In this document: in pieces, positions 23,839-35,714 of the stretch
How positions within the stretch are numbered: position 1 is the stretch's first letter
How the letters are laid out: each line of letters begins with the position of its first letter
NCBI GenBank assembly: GCA_031308135.1
Contig: JAHLJT010008756.1
Location: 72,451,821 to 72,515,820, forward strand
Length of the DNA: 64,000 nt
From: Acheta domesticus
Lineage: Eukaryota; Arthropoda; Insecta; Orthoptera; Gryllidae
Direction of reading: 5' to 3'
The notes under the pieces: model-generated
Database searches by the model: none
What the model was told of the DNA's origin: nothing
What the model saw: only the letters and a program-made list of their open reading frames with translations
Program-made: the position numbers and the translations under genes

Positions 23839-25295
23839 TGTGGTTGACAGTTGGGTGTGGAGGGGAACAGCGTTGCCGCGTTCTACGTGCTCTTATTTTG
23901 TGATGTATCGACTACGACCCGATGCACATTTTCATTGACAACAAAACTATCAACAAATGGTACTCACATTTCCTAATCACGAATCTGTTTTTATTCCCAT
24001 TAATTAGTCTCAACACTTGAAATAATCTTTCTTCTGCAGAGAGATTGCTATACGATTCATTCAGCTGTTCTGTTGGTTATGATGACCACGTTGTTCAAAT
24101 GCCGAACCTTCTTATTCGTTGATGCTTGGGTTACGGCTGTGACGAGACTAAACTCTGGTGGTAGGGGTATGTGTGAAAAACGTCGGCAGCTAATCTGCCA
24201 AACCGATCTTCAACATCACGCAGTCAGTGGGAGAACTTTGGCGGTCAATGGCCGCCAAGCTCAAGTGTCAAATCAACACCGTAACACTTGCGCACCATTT
24301 TTTATCCAGTACAATCTGCACACGTTAATCCTGCAATAATACGTTTTGTAACTGCGTTATGATATTCATTGTACCCGTGTAATAATTCATATTACAATAT
24401 ATCTAGTATTTCATTTCATTATGATCATTAGGTTTCGATATAATTGTAAAGATTCATCACGTTAGTTCCTATAAAGCAATGAAATGGAAAGCTTTGAATT
24501 CAGTGAGGGAGAATGCAGGATGGAGCTGCTTCGTGATACATCCGGTCGTAAATTATCCGAATTTGACACTTGACATTCCTCAAATAAGGAGTCTACCGCA
24601 GTGCGGCTCTGACAGCACGTGCAGGCTCTTAAGGCTCTGATCAACGATCTGAGGGTGCCCGAAGAAAGTGGCCCACGGAAAAGAATTTGATGGTCAGGTG
24701 ACCGGGGTGGGGGGCATATGTCTCCCACATTAATGTATAATGATCGTGCTATAAAACCCCTATGGGCCCCGCCGGCAGATAGTGTGGGTATGGTGGGTTG
24801 CTATACACACGAAAAATACCCATTCGGAATTTGGGGTGAGAGAAATATTCGTAAACGTCAAATTCCAGAAATAAACGAATTTTCTCGGTATTATTTTGAC
24901 TCAAATGCATTTGCGATCTTGTGCATATGCGATCAACTATGTTGCAAGGTCGACTAAACAGAATTGCAGTTTATATAGACATGGCCAACAAAATCGATTT
25001 ATGAAAATTGTTAAATCTGTTTACATAAAAAATGCAAACCGCAGCACGGCTTTTGCATTGCAAAAATGAACACATGAAGTTAGTAAAATAAATGTGATAA
25101 TTTAATGACAAACACATCAATTTGGAAAAAATCTACTTTGTATTTTTCCCTTCATATACATTTTCGGTGGGGGATGGAGGGGGGAGAAGGGTCTCCACCC
25201 GGGTCAACTACCCACTCGGACTTAACAGCAATCGCCAGCCCTGCCCCGGGGTGCCGTTCATTTGGATGGAGGGTTCTGCTCTGCTTTCTAGTTGG

Positions 25296-25495
25296 CTCTG
25301 TGTGTGTGTGTGTGTGTGTGTGTGGTTGTGGTTTTGTGTGTGTGTGTGTGGTTGTGGTTTTGTGTGTGTGTGTGTGGTTGTGGTTTTGTGTGTGTGTGTG
25401 TGGTTGTGGTTTTCTGTGGTTGTGGTTGTGTGTGTGGTTGTGGTTGTGTGTGTAGTTGTGATTGTGTGTGGTTGTATGGTTGTGGTTTAGTGTGT
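25296..25495. repeat. GT-rich minisatellite
   Basis: Several head-to-tail units of (TG)n followed by GTTGTGGTTT, with imperfect units to the right. It produces long Cys/Val-rich ORFs in all three plus frames; these are artefacts. Confidence 0.9.
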
Positions 25496-25854
25496 GTTTT
25501 TTTCTCTTTTTCGTCTTAAGTAAACGACTATAGTTGAAGTATTGCGAGAAAACATTCCAACTCTGCGATCAACCATCCAGCAATATTCTGTGGGGACTAT
25601 AGATCTCAAGAATTCCAAGTTGCTAAATAATTGTACTTACGAGGTCCTGCGAGCCTCTATTGGCGAGTGCAAGAGGGGAGGGAACAAGCAATATCACGCT
25701 GCACCGTACTTCACTTGGCGGCGGGTTATTATGTATATATAATGTAAATAATGTATATTACATGTATATAATGTAAAGAATGGATGAACGAAGAAGAAAA
25801 GACATTCACAATGAAAGAATATTACTTAGAATTAAGGGGGAAAATATTAAATTT

Positions 25855-26120
25855 AGGTATGCCAAGTGCATACAGTATATATACAATATATGTATATGTA
25901 CTGTAAACATATACATGTACATATACATACAGTGTACATATACATGTATACAGTGCATATACAATACTAAGAATTTACTAAGGATACATTTACTAAGAAT
26001 ATCCCCCATTCCGGTTGCTTAAACCGTAAGGCAGTAGCTCAATGTATTCAATTTATAGAAAGTAAATTCCCCCCTGCACAGAGGTACTGTGGAGGGGACA
26101 GTGAAAAAAGGCTGACAGCG
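25855..26120 (+). repeat. Dispersed repeat unit with CTTAARCCGYAAGGCAG motif
   Basis: Contains AGGTATGCCAAGTGCATA, then GCTTAAACCGTAAGGCAG, then AGAGGTACTGTGGAGGGGA. The same ordered blocks occur at 29365-29550 and 29845-30240. The family is not recognised. Confidence 0.6.
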
Positions 26121-27064
26121 AAGCAGCACTGTTTCAAACGCTCGTGGTCGATGCGATCGGACGGTGGGGGCGGGCGAGACGGTTGGCCATCTGGCGCGCA
26201 GACGCCACCCCCGCCTCCTCGAACTCTTCACGTAGGCCTTCTCTCGGCGGTTAATGGCAGCGCAGTGGGGCCAACTCGTAAACAACTCGGAACAATGACA
26301 GTCTGAGGCAGCTCAGGTCGTCGACTTGTCACTGCTGTGCCTCTGACCGGCAGGTCCCGCCGCGCTGGTGGCAAGGATTTTCGACGCTCTCTAGATAGCT
26401 AGGTTGTCTAGCGGCGGGTTGTCATCGGTAGTTTTCCGTGGTTCCTCCGATCAATACCAGGTGAATCCCTGACCAGTACCCTAATAAACGGACCACGGAG
26501 CGCGCGCAATCTTTCTTTCCTCTTCCTTGCCCTATTCGCACCCCTTGCTTACATATTTACATACACAACACTGTCTCACATGTTGGGGGATAAGAGCTTT
26601 TCCCGGCTGGGACGGTGCCCCGCTGGTGGAAGATACCTGGATGGGGAAAAGCCAGCCAATCGACGTGTAGGTCAGCGCCGGATCTAGCTTTTTTTTTTTA
26701 CACTTAACTACTTAGCTGAGTGGAATTCAACCACTGACTGGAGGAGAATTCTATCGGCCGACTTCTCTGAACGGTACGTAGTCTTTGTTTCGGTTTTCCG
26801 CATTTCTCGTCACACATTTTTTTTGTCGGCCGAAGCACGTGCTTGTAATCGTAATTCTCTCGTTTCTCTTATAATATTCTGAGCACGCGCGGGAAACGCG
26901 ACCCGCATCCCGCCCCCCACTCCTCTCAAGGGACCTGCGCGCCAAGGGTACTGAGCAAGTCATTGCCAGTGGCGAACAGAAGTCGCAATTAAACTTCAAC
27001 TCAACAGTTCACTACAATACATTACTACCATAGCAATGTACAAAAACATGATGAAACCCACAAC

Positions 27065-27280
27065 TATAGTGCGGTTTTTCTAACTCTGCCTCTCGAGCCC
27101 CTATGGCCACTATGGAATATCACATGGCATTTCGCGTCTTTCTCGGTCGTGCCACTAGGAGTGGCATGATCGCAAGCACTGCTTTTGATACGGTCGCGAT
27201 CATTCGATACGTAATTGCGTTACGTAATTTATGGACAGCCCTACAGGAGTGAGGGGCGAAGTTATAAAAATCGCACTATA
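27065..27280. mobile_element. Fold-back TA-target MITE
   Basis: Ends TATAGTGCGGTTTTTCTAACT and AGTTATAAAAATCGCACTATA form terminal inverted repeats, and the identical flank AAC continues the palindrome. The interior has GGAATATCACATGGCATTTC, GTGCCACTAGGAGTGGCATG and GATCGCAAGCACTGC. It is a close relative of 48686-48910 and a more distant one of 19576 and 61466. Non-coding. Confidence 0.8.
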
Positions 27281-28010
27281 GTTACTGAACCAACGAAACT
27301 GTAGTATTGGATCAGGAAGTAAACTCCCACCCACCGAGGGGCTCTTTGAAGGAGAAACAATATTTCATGTAGTCAGTTCCTCCGAAATGGCTCAATCTCC
27401 AGCCGATGCGCGTCACCTTCAGGGGCGGGCGCGGCGACCTAACGGTGCCGTCCTTTCATGAAGCGCCGCCGCCGCCGCCCACACCCGGTCCCGCACTTGC
27501 CTGCACCCCAGCCCCCGCCCAACCCCTAGAGGGGTGCGGCTTGTTGTTGTGAAAACGGTTAACACAGTGGGCGATGGAAATGGTGAAGTACCTGTATGTA
27601 ATGTAAAAAAGTATTAATGTGGTGTTATTTAATGGAACATTTGAACAATTAGCTACACGGGGGAAAATAGTTTTAAAAAATATACTTTTACTTCAGATTC
27701 GGTAGGCTGAAAAGTTTACAGGAATTTGTACTTTTAGGTTTAATCTAGAAATAGTTTAGCTAGTGTATTTAAGAAAAAGTCCTTAGCTAAATACTAAAGC
27801 CACAATGCAGTAGTAACAGTTGTAATCGTCCCTTTGGATAAATAAACTCCTACCTACATAGGGCTGATGTGAAGGGAATATTATAAAGAAAAAATGGGCG
27901 CTTCACAGGTGGTAGGAATTTGCCACCAAGCAACACACGCCAAATTTCAATTCAATAATGCCTTTTTTACGTGGCTCAGGCCATCAGGTCTGCTCTAATC
28001 GAGAAGATAT

Positions 28011-28047
28011 ATGAACGACTGCCTCGCCGAGCTTCCCGAGTGGCTGA

Positions 28048-28122
<75 letters not shown>

Positions 28123-28405
28123 TCCCTCAACCTCGACAAGTGCGTAGCCGTCACCTTCAGTCGACAGAGGGCTGACGCGCGTGAAGTCTTGGGGGCTTGG
28201 CAAAAGACTGCGAAATATCTTGGCAAGTTGGTGGATAGCGGACTGCGCTGGTAGGCCCACATCAAATACGTTAGCCGCAAAATAACTGTCCGAACCACTC
28301 TCCTACTCCCGTTCTTGCGCGCCCCTGAGCTCCATGCCGCTCTCAAGCGCCGCCTATTCACCGCTTCCATGCGCTCCATTTGGACGTTCACTTGCCAGGT
28401 ATTAG
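28011..28405 (+). pseudogene. Jockey-like reverse transcriptase relic split by a CA microsatellite
   Basis: Frame 28011 reads MNDCLAELPEWLR and runs into (CA)n. After the repeat, a different frame from 28120 reads LSLNLDKCVAVTFSRQRA, then KYLGKLVDSGLRW, a TAG stop, AHIKYVSRKITVRT and LKRRLFTASMRSIWTF. This is the C-terminal part of a Jockey-group RT (LPEWL..W.LSLN..K..VTFS ... KYLG..LD..L.W..HI). The stop (28252), the frame change and the lack of the YADD region show it is dead. Confidence 0.8.
28049..28120. repeat. (CA)n microsatellite inside the RT relic
   Basis: 72 nt of AC/CA dinucleotides with one TA interruption. It lies exactly between the RT segments PEWL and LSLN, where a few residues such as NKWR would normally sit. 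Confidence 0.95.
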
Positions 28406-28681
28406 CGGCGGTTTCCTCCTTTCACCCCCCGTCCAATACGCTCGGTGGAAAACCTTGCCACGCGTCTCGCGGCACTCTCGCACCTCGCTCCCCTCCCCCA
28501 TTCTACAAACACCCTATAAACACCGACGTGTTGGGAGTTCTGGGTGTAAAAAGAACGATTCTTTGCGGAGCTTCAAAGGCGCTCGGCAACGGGGCATGCA
28601 AGGGCGCTGGGTCCGAAGGCGCCGCGTATCCTGCTCGACACCGCCCGAGAGGCGAACAGCGACGCACATCGGTCCTATCTA

Positions 28682-28916
28682 AAGGTGGCTCCACACATTC
28701 GGCGAACAGCCAGCAACCGCTCGTCGAATCCGAGTAGTGTGAATGGGTCGCTTGCTATTCGCCGAATGATGAATATTCGGCGCTCGCCCTGCCCGCCGCG
28801 TGTCGGTCTTTCGGACACATCAAAGGGAGCGAACATTCGCCGTACACATCAGCTATTCGGGATTGGGCGAGCAGTAGCTCGCTGCTCGGCGAACGCCGAA
28901 TGTGTGGAGCCACCTT
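28682..28916. mobile_element. MITE with 23-bp perfect terminal inverted repeats
   Basis: Termini 28682-28704 and 28894-28916 are perfect inverted repeats beginning AAGGTGGCTCCACACATTCG. The 189-bp interior is GC-rich, non-coding and has repeated ATTCGGCG-like motifs. Flanks TAA (left, overlapping the end) and TAG (right) may be an eroded 3-bp PIF/Harbinger-type duplication, but this is uncertain. Confidence 0.85.
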
Positions 28917-29039
28917 AGGGAAAGGGCCGAAACGTCGCTTTCACCTTCCGCGCGCTGCCCCACGACACGCTTGCTTCCTTGTCAGTGCAATCGGGGGTGC
29001 TACCCTGTGTGACCAAACAGAAGAACCCGAACGCGGGGG

Positions 29040-30250
29040 GGGGGGAGAATCGCCTTCGGCCGTGGGACGCGCGGGGAGCGCGCCGCCGCGCCGCACCTGC
29101 CACGCCGCACCTGCCACGCCTCCAATTGGACCTGAGCGCCACGGACACTTTGAGCCAAGTCAGTGCCGTGGCGAACAGAAGAATAGTGTTGTGCAGTGGG
29201 TGTGAATGAGTAGAATGAATGGTTATGTATATAATGAAACAAGAATGAATAATGCGTGAATGGAATAAAGAAAAAGAACATTTTAGTTTCAATTTCAATT
29301 ACAATTTCTAGAAAAGTTTTACTTAGGATTAAGATAAATAAAATAATAAAATTTTCTGTAAAGTTAGGTATGCCAAAGTGCTACATTAGTAACTAGAAAA
29401 TTAGATTTAAACTAAAATTAAGTTAATTTTAGTTAGATAAACAAAAATCTCCCCCTCTCAGCTGCTTAAGCCGCAAGGCAGCAGCCTACTGTATAGAATT
29501 TAAGAAAAATAAACTCCCGCCTCCTCAGGGGTACTGTGGAGGGGAAAAGTAAAAGCAAGCGGGGGCAGCCGATCGCGGAGCTTAATCATCGGCCGAGGGA
29601 CGTGCTGGGAATGCGACGCCGCGCTCTGTCACGCACGCCTCCACACTGGCCTGAGCTTCACGACAGCCAAGTCAACGCCGTAGCGGACAGACGTCTAATG
29701 TAGTGCAGTGGAAGCGAATGAGTTGAATGAATGGTTATGCATATAGCGTTAAACAAGTATGAATATTGAGTGAATGTAAGAAAAATAAAATCTAACCAAT
29801 CAAAAAGGAAAACATTTCCCAGTATTAAATTTTCTTATTTACCCGTAAGTTAGGTATGCCAAAGTGCATGATTTTGAATTGTATAATTATCAAGTTATAA
29901 TTATTAAGTTATATAATATATAATTATTAAGTTATATAATATATAATTATTAAGTTATATAATATATAATTATTAAGTTATATAATATATAATTATTAAG
30001 TTATATAATATATAATTATTAAGTTATATAATTTATAATTATTAAGTTATATAATTTATAATTATTAAGTTATATATTATATAATTAAGTCATATAATTA
30101 TTAAGTTAAATTTTAGTTAGTTAATACAACAAATCTCAACCTGCTTAAGCCGCAAGGCAGTCACTCAGTTGTATACCGTTAAAATAAAAATACCGTAAAA
30201 TTTCGCAGGGGCCTTCGCAGAGCTACTGGGGAGGGGAAAGAGGAAAAAAA
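29040..30250 (+). repeat. Two tandem diverged units of about 0.5-0.6 kb
   Basis: Blocks recur in the same order in two adjacent units. Unit 1: CACGCCTCC near 29115, GTGAATGAGTAGAATGAATGG at 29200, TAGGTATGCCAAAGTGC at 29366, CTTAAGCCGCAAGGCAG at 29465 and GGTACTGTGGAGGGGAAAA at 29531. Unit 2: CACGCCTCC at 29636, GCGAATGAGTTGAATGAATGG at 29714, TAGGTATGCCAAAGTGC at 29852, CTTAAGCCGCAAGGCAG at 30145 and GCTACTGGGGAGGGGAAAG at 30221. A third copy lies at 25855-26120. Confidence 0.7.
29872..30105. repeat. AT-only minisatellite, 23-bp unit
   Basis: About nine tandem copies of a 23-bp unit TAATTATTAAGTTATATAATATA with few differences, inserted within the second tandem unit. Confidence 0.9.
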
Positions 30251-30384
30251 AAATTTCACTTCCCTCCGTTTGCCGTCTAGCAGCGAAAGAAAGTAGCCTG
30301 AAGGATAAGCGGGTCGTTCTTCTATTTTTTCAGATCACATCGCTACTCTTCAGCTGTGATTTTGTTGGCTCGTCGTTCACCTCT

Positions 30385-30635
30385 CAGGGGCGGATTCCGC
30401 CGATTTTTTCGGGGGGGGGATCGTAGATTTTTGTTAAATGATGAAAATATTTGTTATTATATTGCATATTATCTATACACTATAGATATAATAATATTCA
30501 ATATTATTGTTTAAATAGTTACATAATTCGAATATAAATAAATATTTAAATCAGTTTTGCCAAATAAAGGAAGGTAAACGAAAACTCTAGACTTTGGGGG
30601 GCCCGTGGCCCTGCCCTCCCCCGGATACGCCAGTG
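30385..30635 (+). mobile_element. hAT-type MITE, second copy
   Basis: Starts CAGGGGCGGATTCCGCCG and ends GGATACGCCAGTG. The AT-rich interior aligns with 7743-7990 (GATTTTTGTTAAATGATGAA, GTTACATAATTCGAATATAA, CAGTTTTGCCAAATAAA). Flanks TCACCTCT and TCACCATC share the first five bases, so the duplication is decayed or its boundary is uncertain. Confidence 0.8.
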
Positions 30636-32128
30636 TCACCATCGGAGGTCATTAGCTGCTTCTCAAATCTTTCGTACCGATGTTTCATTTTCGATCGTGT
30701 TAATTTCGCTGCATGGTTCAGTTCACACATAACGATGATACGATCTACTTCACTTGGCACATCATGCCTCCGAACCTGCTCCACGCGTAACCAGTTAATT
30801 CTCCAATGCACCGTGGGCTTAGTGCATATTTTTCCTTGTAGTTCATGTAGACACTTCACAGGCTTAAATGTTCAAAATACTTACATCCAGATTTCACTTT
30901 ACGACTCGAGAAATTGTACAACCGAGCTCACGCGAACATTTAGAGTCCTTTAAGTCTTGAATCTCGCATTGCTCAATCTATAATGCCCCTCCTCTCTCGT
31001 TCTTTCTATAGCGAAACCTCTGTACCCCCACTAATTGTGACTTTCACACTGATCCCCCTGAAATGGTAAATATGCATACATATCCGTAAGAGTATTGGTT
31101 AATCGCAAGTATAAAGCAATGCGCAAGAGAAGCAATGGTTCTTTCTTAAACAAGTGCACATGAGAAATATTATTTCTTGACATTATCTAATTTGTGGTTA
31201 CGTACAAAGCGGGCGCAATGCTCAGTTACCTGTATTTTTAAGGGTATTTGCGAGAGGGCTCCAGAACCGTTATCAACGCTAACGAGAAGACAAGATAATA
31301 GAAACGGGGCGATACCAAAAACTCACGAGAGAGTGATCTCGAAGGGGTAAACAACTCGGACAGTAATGTTTGTTTATTACCTCCGTGGTCTGTAGGGTTG
31401 AGAGAAGGGTGGCGTAATATCCTCATAAATTTTCCCTTCTCTGTATAAGCTGCTTCGTGCATTGATAACAGGAGAGACAGCCCAGAGGCACTGCTGTATT
31501 CACTTCACGCTGCTCCGTATTCACTTCACGCTGCTCCGTAGCACACGTTTTTTTCCTCATTTGATGAATCTAACCAGATATAAATGGAAGTAAAGTATTT
31601 CCAAAAGTACTTAGTCGAGAGGTTATTAAGCCGAAAAAAATGTGATTTTTTTCAAATTATGTTTGTCTATTTATTTGAAGATATAAAAAACGCTTCTGCT
31701 GGGGGGGGGGAAGCATTTTCTGACTTGATGCGTTTTGGAATCCGCCTCTTCATTTGTAATTGCCTGTAAGCACTGCTAGTAGCACACAACACCTGCATCA
31801 AAAGGCTTTACACCACCCCCGTCAGTTGCCGAAATTCTAGCAAGATGAAATCACCCTCTCATGCTATCGTTCGTTCTGGGGAAGTGCTTGACACTATCGT
31901 ATTATGCTATTGGTTGTTTCTAAAGTACGTCCGCGCCCGTCCGGTCAGTCCGCTGTCGCGCGAACCCTACCATTGTTTTCCTTTAAGTGCGTCGTCTGCA
32001 CATGTCGTCTTTTTAGAGAAACCGCTCTTCTTTAGTGTCGTGCTTTATTTCAATTCCCAGTCGACTATCTGGGGACCTCTGTCTCCTACGTTTAAATTAT
32101 CGCTTCTGAGAAGGCTGCGACGCCCTCA

Positions 32129-32808
32129 GGCCTCATTCACAATGCAAACTTAAACGTAAACGTAACGTAGCCGCAAAACCTAGAAATGTGTTATTAAGCG
32201 AGACCATTCACAATGCCTTGACGTAACCGTAGACGTAAGACCGTAAACTTAAGAGTTCGCAAGCTCCAAGCTTTTACGTTAAGTTTACGTCGGAATTCTA
32301 CCGAAGACCAATCAGAGAGCAGCATGGAAGTTCAATTTCAGATTGTGTTCAGGTAGTTTGTGGTTATGTCATTGTTATTGTAATGTAGAGAACTAGTTTA
32401 CGAATGCTTTTGATGCGTGTTGTGAATTCAATGTAAGAATTTGGACAATTTTTATTGTGACTTTAACCTGAGATGGCGAATAAACTAATTATGTCCGACG
32501 AATTACTCATGAATTTGGTTCATGAGAATCCTTGCTTATAAGATGAAGGAAATGTGAGCACTACTATACATCTACTCGCATGTATATAAAGACAAATCGA
32601 TAAGAATCTCGAAGAAAAAGCTAGAAACCATGGTGGAAAGATCTTTTCACCATGTTAGAGACGAATCGATCAAGTTTCAGTACATTGAATTCTGATTGGT
32701 TCAGGCGAAACTTACGTTCGTCATTGTGAATGCTTGTTTTTACGTGTAAATTTTGCGGCTAAGTTTACAGCATTACGTTACGTTTAAGTTTGCATTGTGA
32801 ATGAGGCC
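32129..32808 (+). mobile_element. Harbinger-like non-autonomous element with MADF relic
   Basis: Left end GGCCTCATTCACAATGCAAAC and its exact inverted copy at the right end, extending through CTTAAACGTAA. Both sides are flanked by TCA, a 3-bp duplication as for PIF/Harbinger. Length 680 bp. Inside, an ATG at 32473 opens MANKLIMSDELLMNLVHENP before a TAA at 32539. ELLMNLVHENPCL resembles the first helix of a MADF/Myb-SANT-like domain, which accompanies many Harbinger elements. No transposase is seen. Confidence 0.65.
32473..32541 (+). pseudogene. MADF/Myb-like domain fragment in the Harbinger-like element
   Basis: 22 codons from ATG to TAA, with SDELLMNLVHENPCL matching the start of MADF-type domains (ELI..V...P.LYD). 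Past the stop, frame-related residues (DEGN, then RQIDKNLEEKA) suggest the rest of a decayed domain. Short, so the assignment is tentative. Confidence 0.45.
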
Positions 32809-33602
32809 TCAGCTGCAAGGTCGGACTCACACCCCTCCTTCGACAACGCACCCTCGGAACCTCCGGCTGCCTTCACAAAAGCCCCCAAACATTCCCTTTT
32901 TTATCACGCTCAGCGGACAAAATTTTCCATTCTCCGCGACCTCGGGTCCCTGGCGACCATTGCAAGACGGGGTCGCCAGGGAAACGGAAATGTGTAATAT
33001 TTCTCAGTTTCATCGAATTTTCTAATTCTCATTATGTGTATTAAATCACAATACCTTATCTACGTAATCGCCACCCTCCTTCCAATAATTTGGGGTACTA
33101 GTGACATCCACGCTTGAGTGAAAAAAATCCGCAAAATCGCCTTGATAGTTTCAAAAATATACTACTGTGGATTAGCAATCAAGAAGGCTCCTCACTTTCG
33201 TTGTGATTCTAATATTTCACCCCAAATTTTCGATAAATTTGAATTGCGTGCCAAGTGATTACAGCCACGAGTAGACTTTATTTGAATTATTCAAATGAGG
33301 CCAAAGCGCTCTAAATCATTAATAAAAAAAAATACTATTTTAACGTAAAAATAGATAAAATGTTTTAAGTCTGTGAAACTTTACGCAAAAATACAATTAG
33401 AAAGCAAAACTGGATTTCTCATTTGAAAATACAATAGAATCATACAAGGGATGGTTGAGACAAAATGTTAATGATGACCCGCCATTCTATCGCGCAGAAG
33501 TGTAAGATTACGGGAGTATTTCCCAAAAACCCTAAAAGGAAGAAATTGTACAAAGCGTCTGAAAGTCATTTCAATATTTTAGTTTGTGCCCACAGGATGC
33601 AG

Positions 33603-33792
33603 AGGAAGTGCAGCACCAAGAAAAAAAATGGAGACGCGGCGGCCGTGGCGGCGGCGCCGGCGTCGCCGGCACCAGCTTTCGATGATGACGATACGAGCCA
33701 GAGCTCAGGCCGAATCACCAGAAGCCAGTCGAAGCAGAGCGGCCCAGGGCAAAACACGGAGGGTAGAGAAACGGAACTGGAAAAAACACAAG
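33603..33792 (+). CDS. Exon D of the multi-finger zinc-finger gene
   Basis: Two acceptors lie 7 nt apart: CCCACAG (ending 33595) and GATGCAG (ending 33602). Only the second keeps all phases, entering in phase 0 from exon C and leaving in phase 1 at AAG|GTAGTA. It gives RKCSTKKKNGD, an Ala/Pro stretch, FDDDDTSQSS, GRITRSQSKQSG and a charged tail ending ELEKTQ, then G shared with exon E. Using 33595 would run into TGA at 33683. The exon is low-complexity: basic, Ala-rich, acidic, then Ser/Arg. It is probably a disordered linker, and the KKK/RSQSK basics could serve nuclear localisation. Coding GC is high compared with the intron around it. Confidence 0.65.
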
Positions 33793-35439
33793 GTAGTATT
33801 TCTATCTATAGGTATGAAGCAGTGCGCGTGCGAAAATTTGTTCTGTCCATAAAAAAGGAAATGGAATGTTTGAGATGCGATTCCACATACTAGTTACTTT
33901 TAAAACATAGGAATCGGAATCCTGTATCCCCTTTTTGGGACAGTTATTTATAGAATCTGATGAAAAGTAAAGCCCGCATAGTAACTCTTTAGTTTTCTCG
34001 CATTATTCTTGAGCGGAGCGAGTAAGATTATTAAAATAAGCATGTCTAAATTTATACTTCCCTACTAGCCCTTCCCCTAACTTCACAGCCATGAGCCGCC
34101 CGTGGTAAAAATATACGTATTAATATATTTACATATTTGCGCCCGTGCGCAAAATATGTAAATGCTGATTACTTGGAAATTTTGAACAAAAATAAAATTA
34201 CTTCTGTGCATTGAGCATTTCATAACTTCATTATTATAACAAAAATAATAAAAGTAGGGCCTTGCTGTAAATAAAAACAATAAATTTTAAAGTCTATAAT
34301 TTTAAAAGAGCTAATTCTGTAGCAAAACCTTATAGGAACTTTTTTCTAAGAAATTTGGTCCGCTTTAATTTCGTAAAGACATAATTTTCCAGTAGGATTG
34401 ATAGTTACAAAGCTCTGCGCAAAAACGTAGATAAAGCACCCCTAAACGGTTCCCTCACCTCCGTCTCGCTCCCCACATTTCAAAATTTATTGGATGATAA
34501 GCGGGAGGTACCGTCGAACAATCATGGGTTTTATTGCTATTTTAATAGGTTTTATTTTAAAAAATGGGTGGGTTTTTTGGGGTTAGGGAAAAGTGTGCTA
34601 ATTCTGGGTGAAGAGGGAAGGAGAAAGAAATATAACCCGCGTTCTTTAACCCGTTTGTTGTGTGGTACTGCTCTGGCATTCACCTGGTGTTGTTCGGAGA
34701 AACCACGGAAAACTACCGATCAGAGCCGTCGGCTGCTAGGATTCTCCTCCAGACAGCGGCTGAATTCCACCTATTGCTCTAGCAGACTCCAAAAAAAAAC
34801 TTCCTGCGCATGCCCGAACGTGGCTTCCCCCTCCAAAGCTACTAACTTTTCTCCGCCAGCCTGCGCTCTTTGTCACAATATAGTTCTCTCTCTGTCTTTC
34901 TCTCGTGGGTTGCGCGGTAATTCAACACTCCGAGTTTGGCGATAACAAACTGATGAGTGAGAAGGATCAGACAAAAGGCAGCTTACGTGTTTCTGCAGTA
35001 GCTGTTGTCAAATCGATCAACAGAAAATAAGCCGTGTCTTGAAGGATTGCAGTAATAGGATAATGTGATGGGCCAATACATTGATGATTTCTTTGGACAC
35101 TCCAGGCAGTGCGAGTTCCTCTTCCCTGATGAGGGTAGTGATGACGAGTGACGGCCAATGCCATCACTGCGTCTCGCAGTCGCCTCTCCTTGTCGCTTCC
35201 CCGCTTCCTCATCGCCGAGATAGGAAATCTCAGCTACCGCAGGGTGGGGGAAGCCTCCGAGTCTTCACCCAACGTACGTCCGCCATGATGTTTTTTTGCG
35301 GGCGGCACAGCTAAAGCTATCTTGTGTCGAAAATCCTTCCACCGACGGGACTCGTGACCTCGTGCGTCTGGCCTAGGGTAATTGATGGCCGAAGCCACCT
35401 AAGCCAATTTGAAACAGGAGCAATTTCAGTCAAGCAGAT

Positions 35440-35656
35440 ATGTTTATTGCCGGTTCTGTACCAACTCAACTTTGTCACATCATCTGAAATAAAGACTGTT
35501 CTATGGCAAAATCCTCAACCTTCATCGATTCGTTATTGCAGACCGATTAAGCGACAGTTCAGAAAAGAAACACCTGGACTAATTGCAAAAGAAGAATATA
35601 TGCAAAATGAAATTAAACAACTTAAGCCCACTGTAATTTCAATTGACGCCTTTTAG
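35440..35656 (+). pseudogene. Possible transposon ORF fragment
   Basis: The end of a plus-strand ORF reads NFVTSSEIKTVLWQNPQPSS, IRYCRPIKRQFRKETPGLIA, then KEEYMQNEIKQLKPTV before TAG. The NP.PSS.R.CRPI...F.KET pattern recalls C-terminal parts of repetitive transposon-like proteins of invertebrates, but I cannot name the family. The upstream frame is not convincing. Confidence 0.35.
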
Positions 35657-35714
35657 TGAAATTGTTTCCACAACATGCTTCTAACTACGGTGGGCGGAGA
35701 GGTATGTAACACTC

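Larger units (their letters stand above)
20489..33602 (+). other. Intron C/D (about 13.1 kb)
   Basis: The largest intron. It holds an R-family copy interrupted by other DNA (22373-23838), a GT minisatellite (25296-25495), a repeat-unit family (25780-26285, 28915-30250), a fold-back MITE (27065-27280), a Jockey-like RT relic (28011-28405), a TIR MITE (28682-28916), an AT minisatellite (29872-30105), a hAT MITE (30385-30635) and a Harbinger-like element (32129-32808). Stretches 20500-22300, 24000-25280 and 30650-32100 show no supported feature. Confidence 0.7.

Noticed and set aside
24462..24728. Minus-strand PPPRSPD motif suggesting a mariner/Tc3-type transposase
   Set aside because: Only a few residues resemble the PRSPDLTP block and the surroundings do not align; too weak to call.
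25105..25519. Cys/Val-rich ORFs
   Set aside because: Translations of the GT minisatellite in all three frames.
28315..29298. Overlapping ORFs of 60-140 codons on both strands
   Set aside because: GC-rich repeat and MITE sequence; the TIR element at 28682-28916 runs through them and no domain is visible.
33465..33602. ORF extending exon D upstream
   Set aside because: Intronic read-through; the acceptor lies within it and the upstream part has no support.
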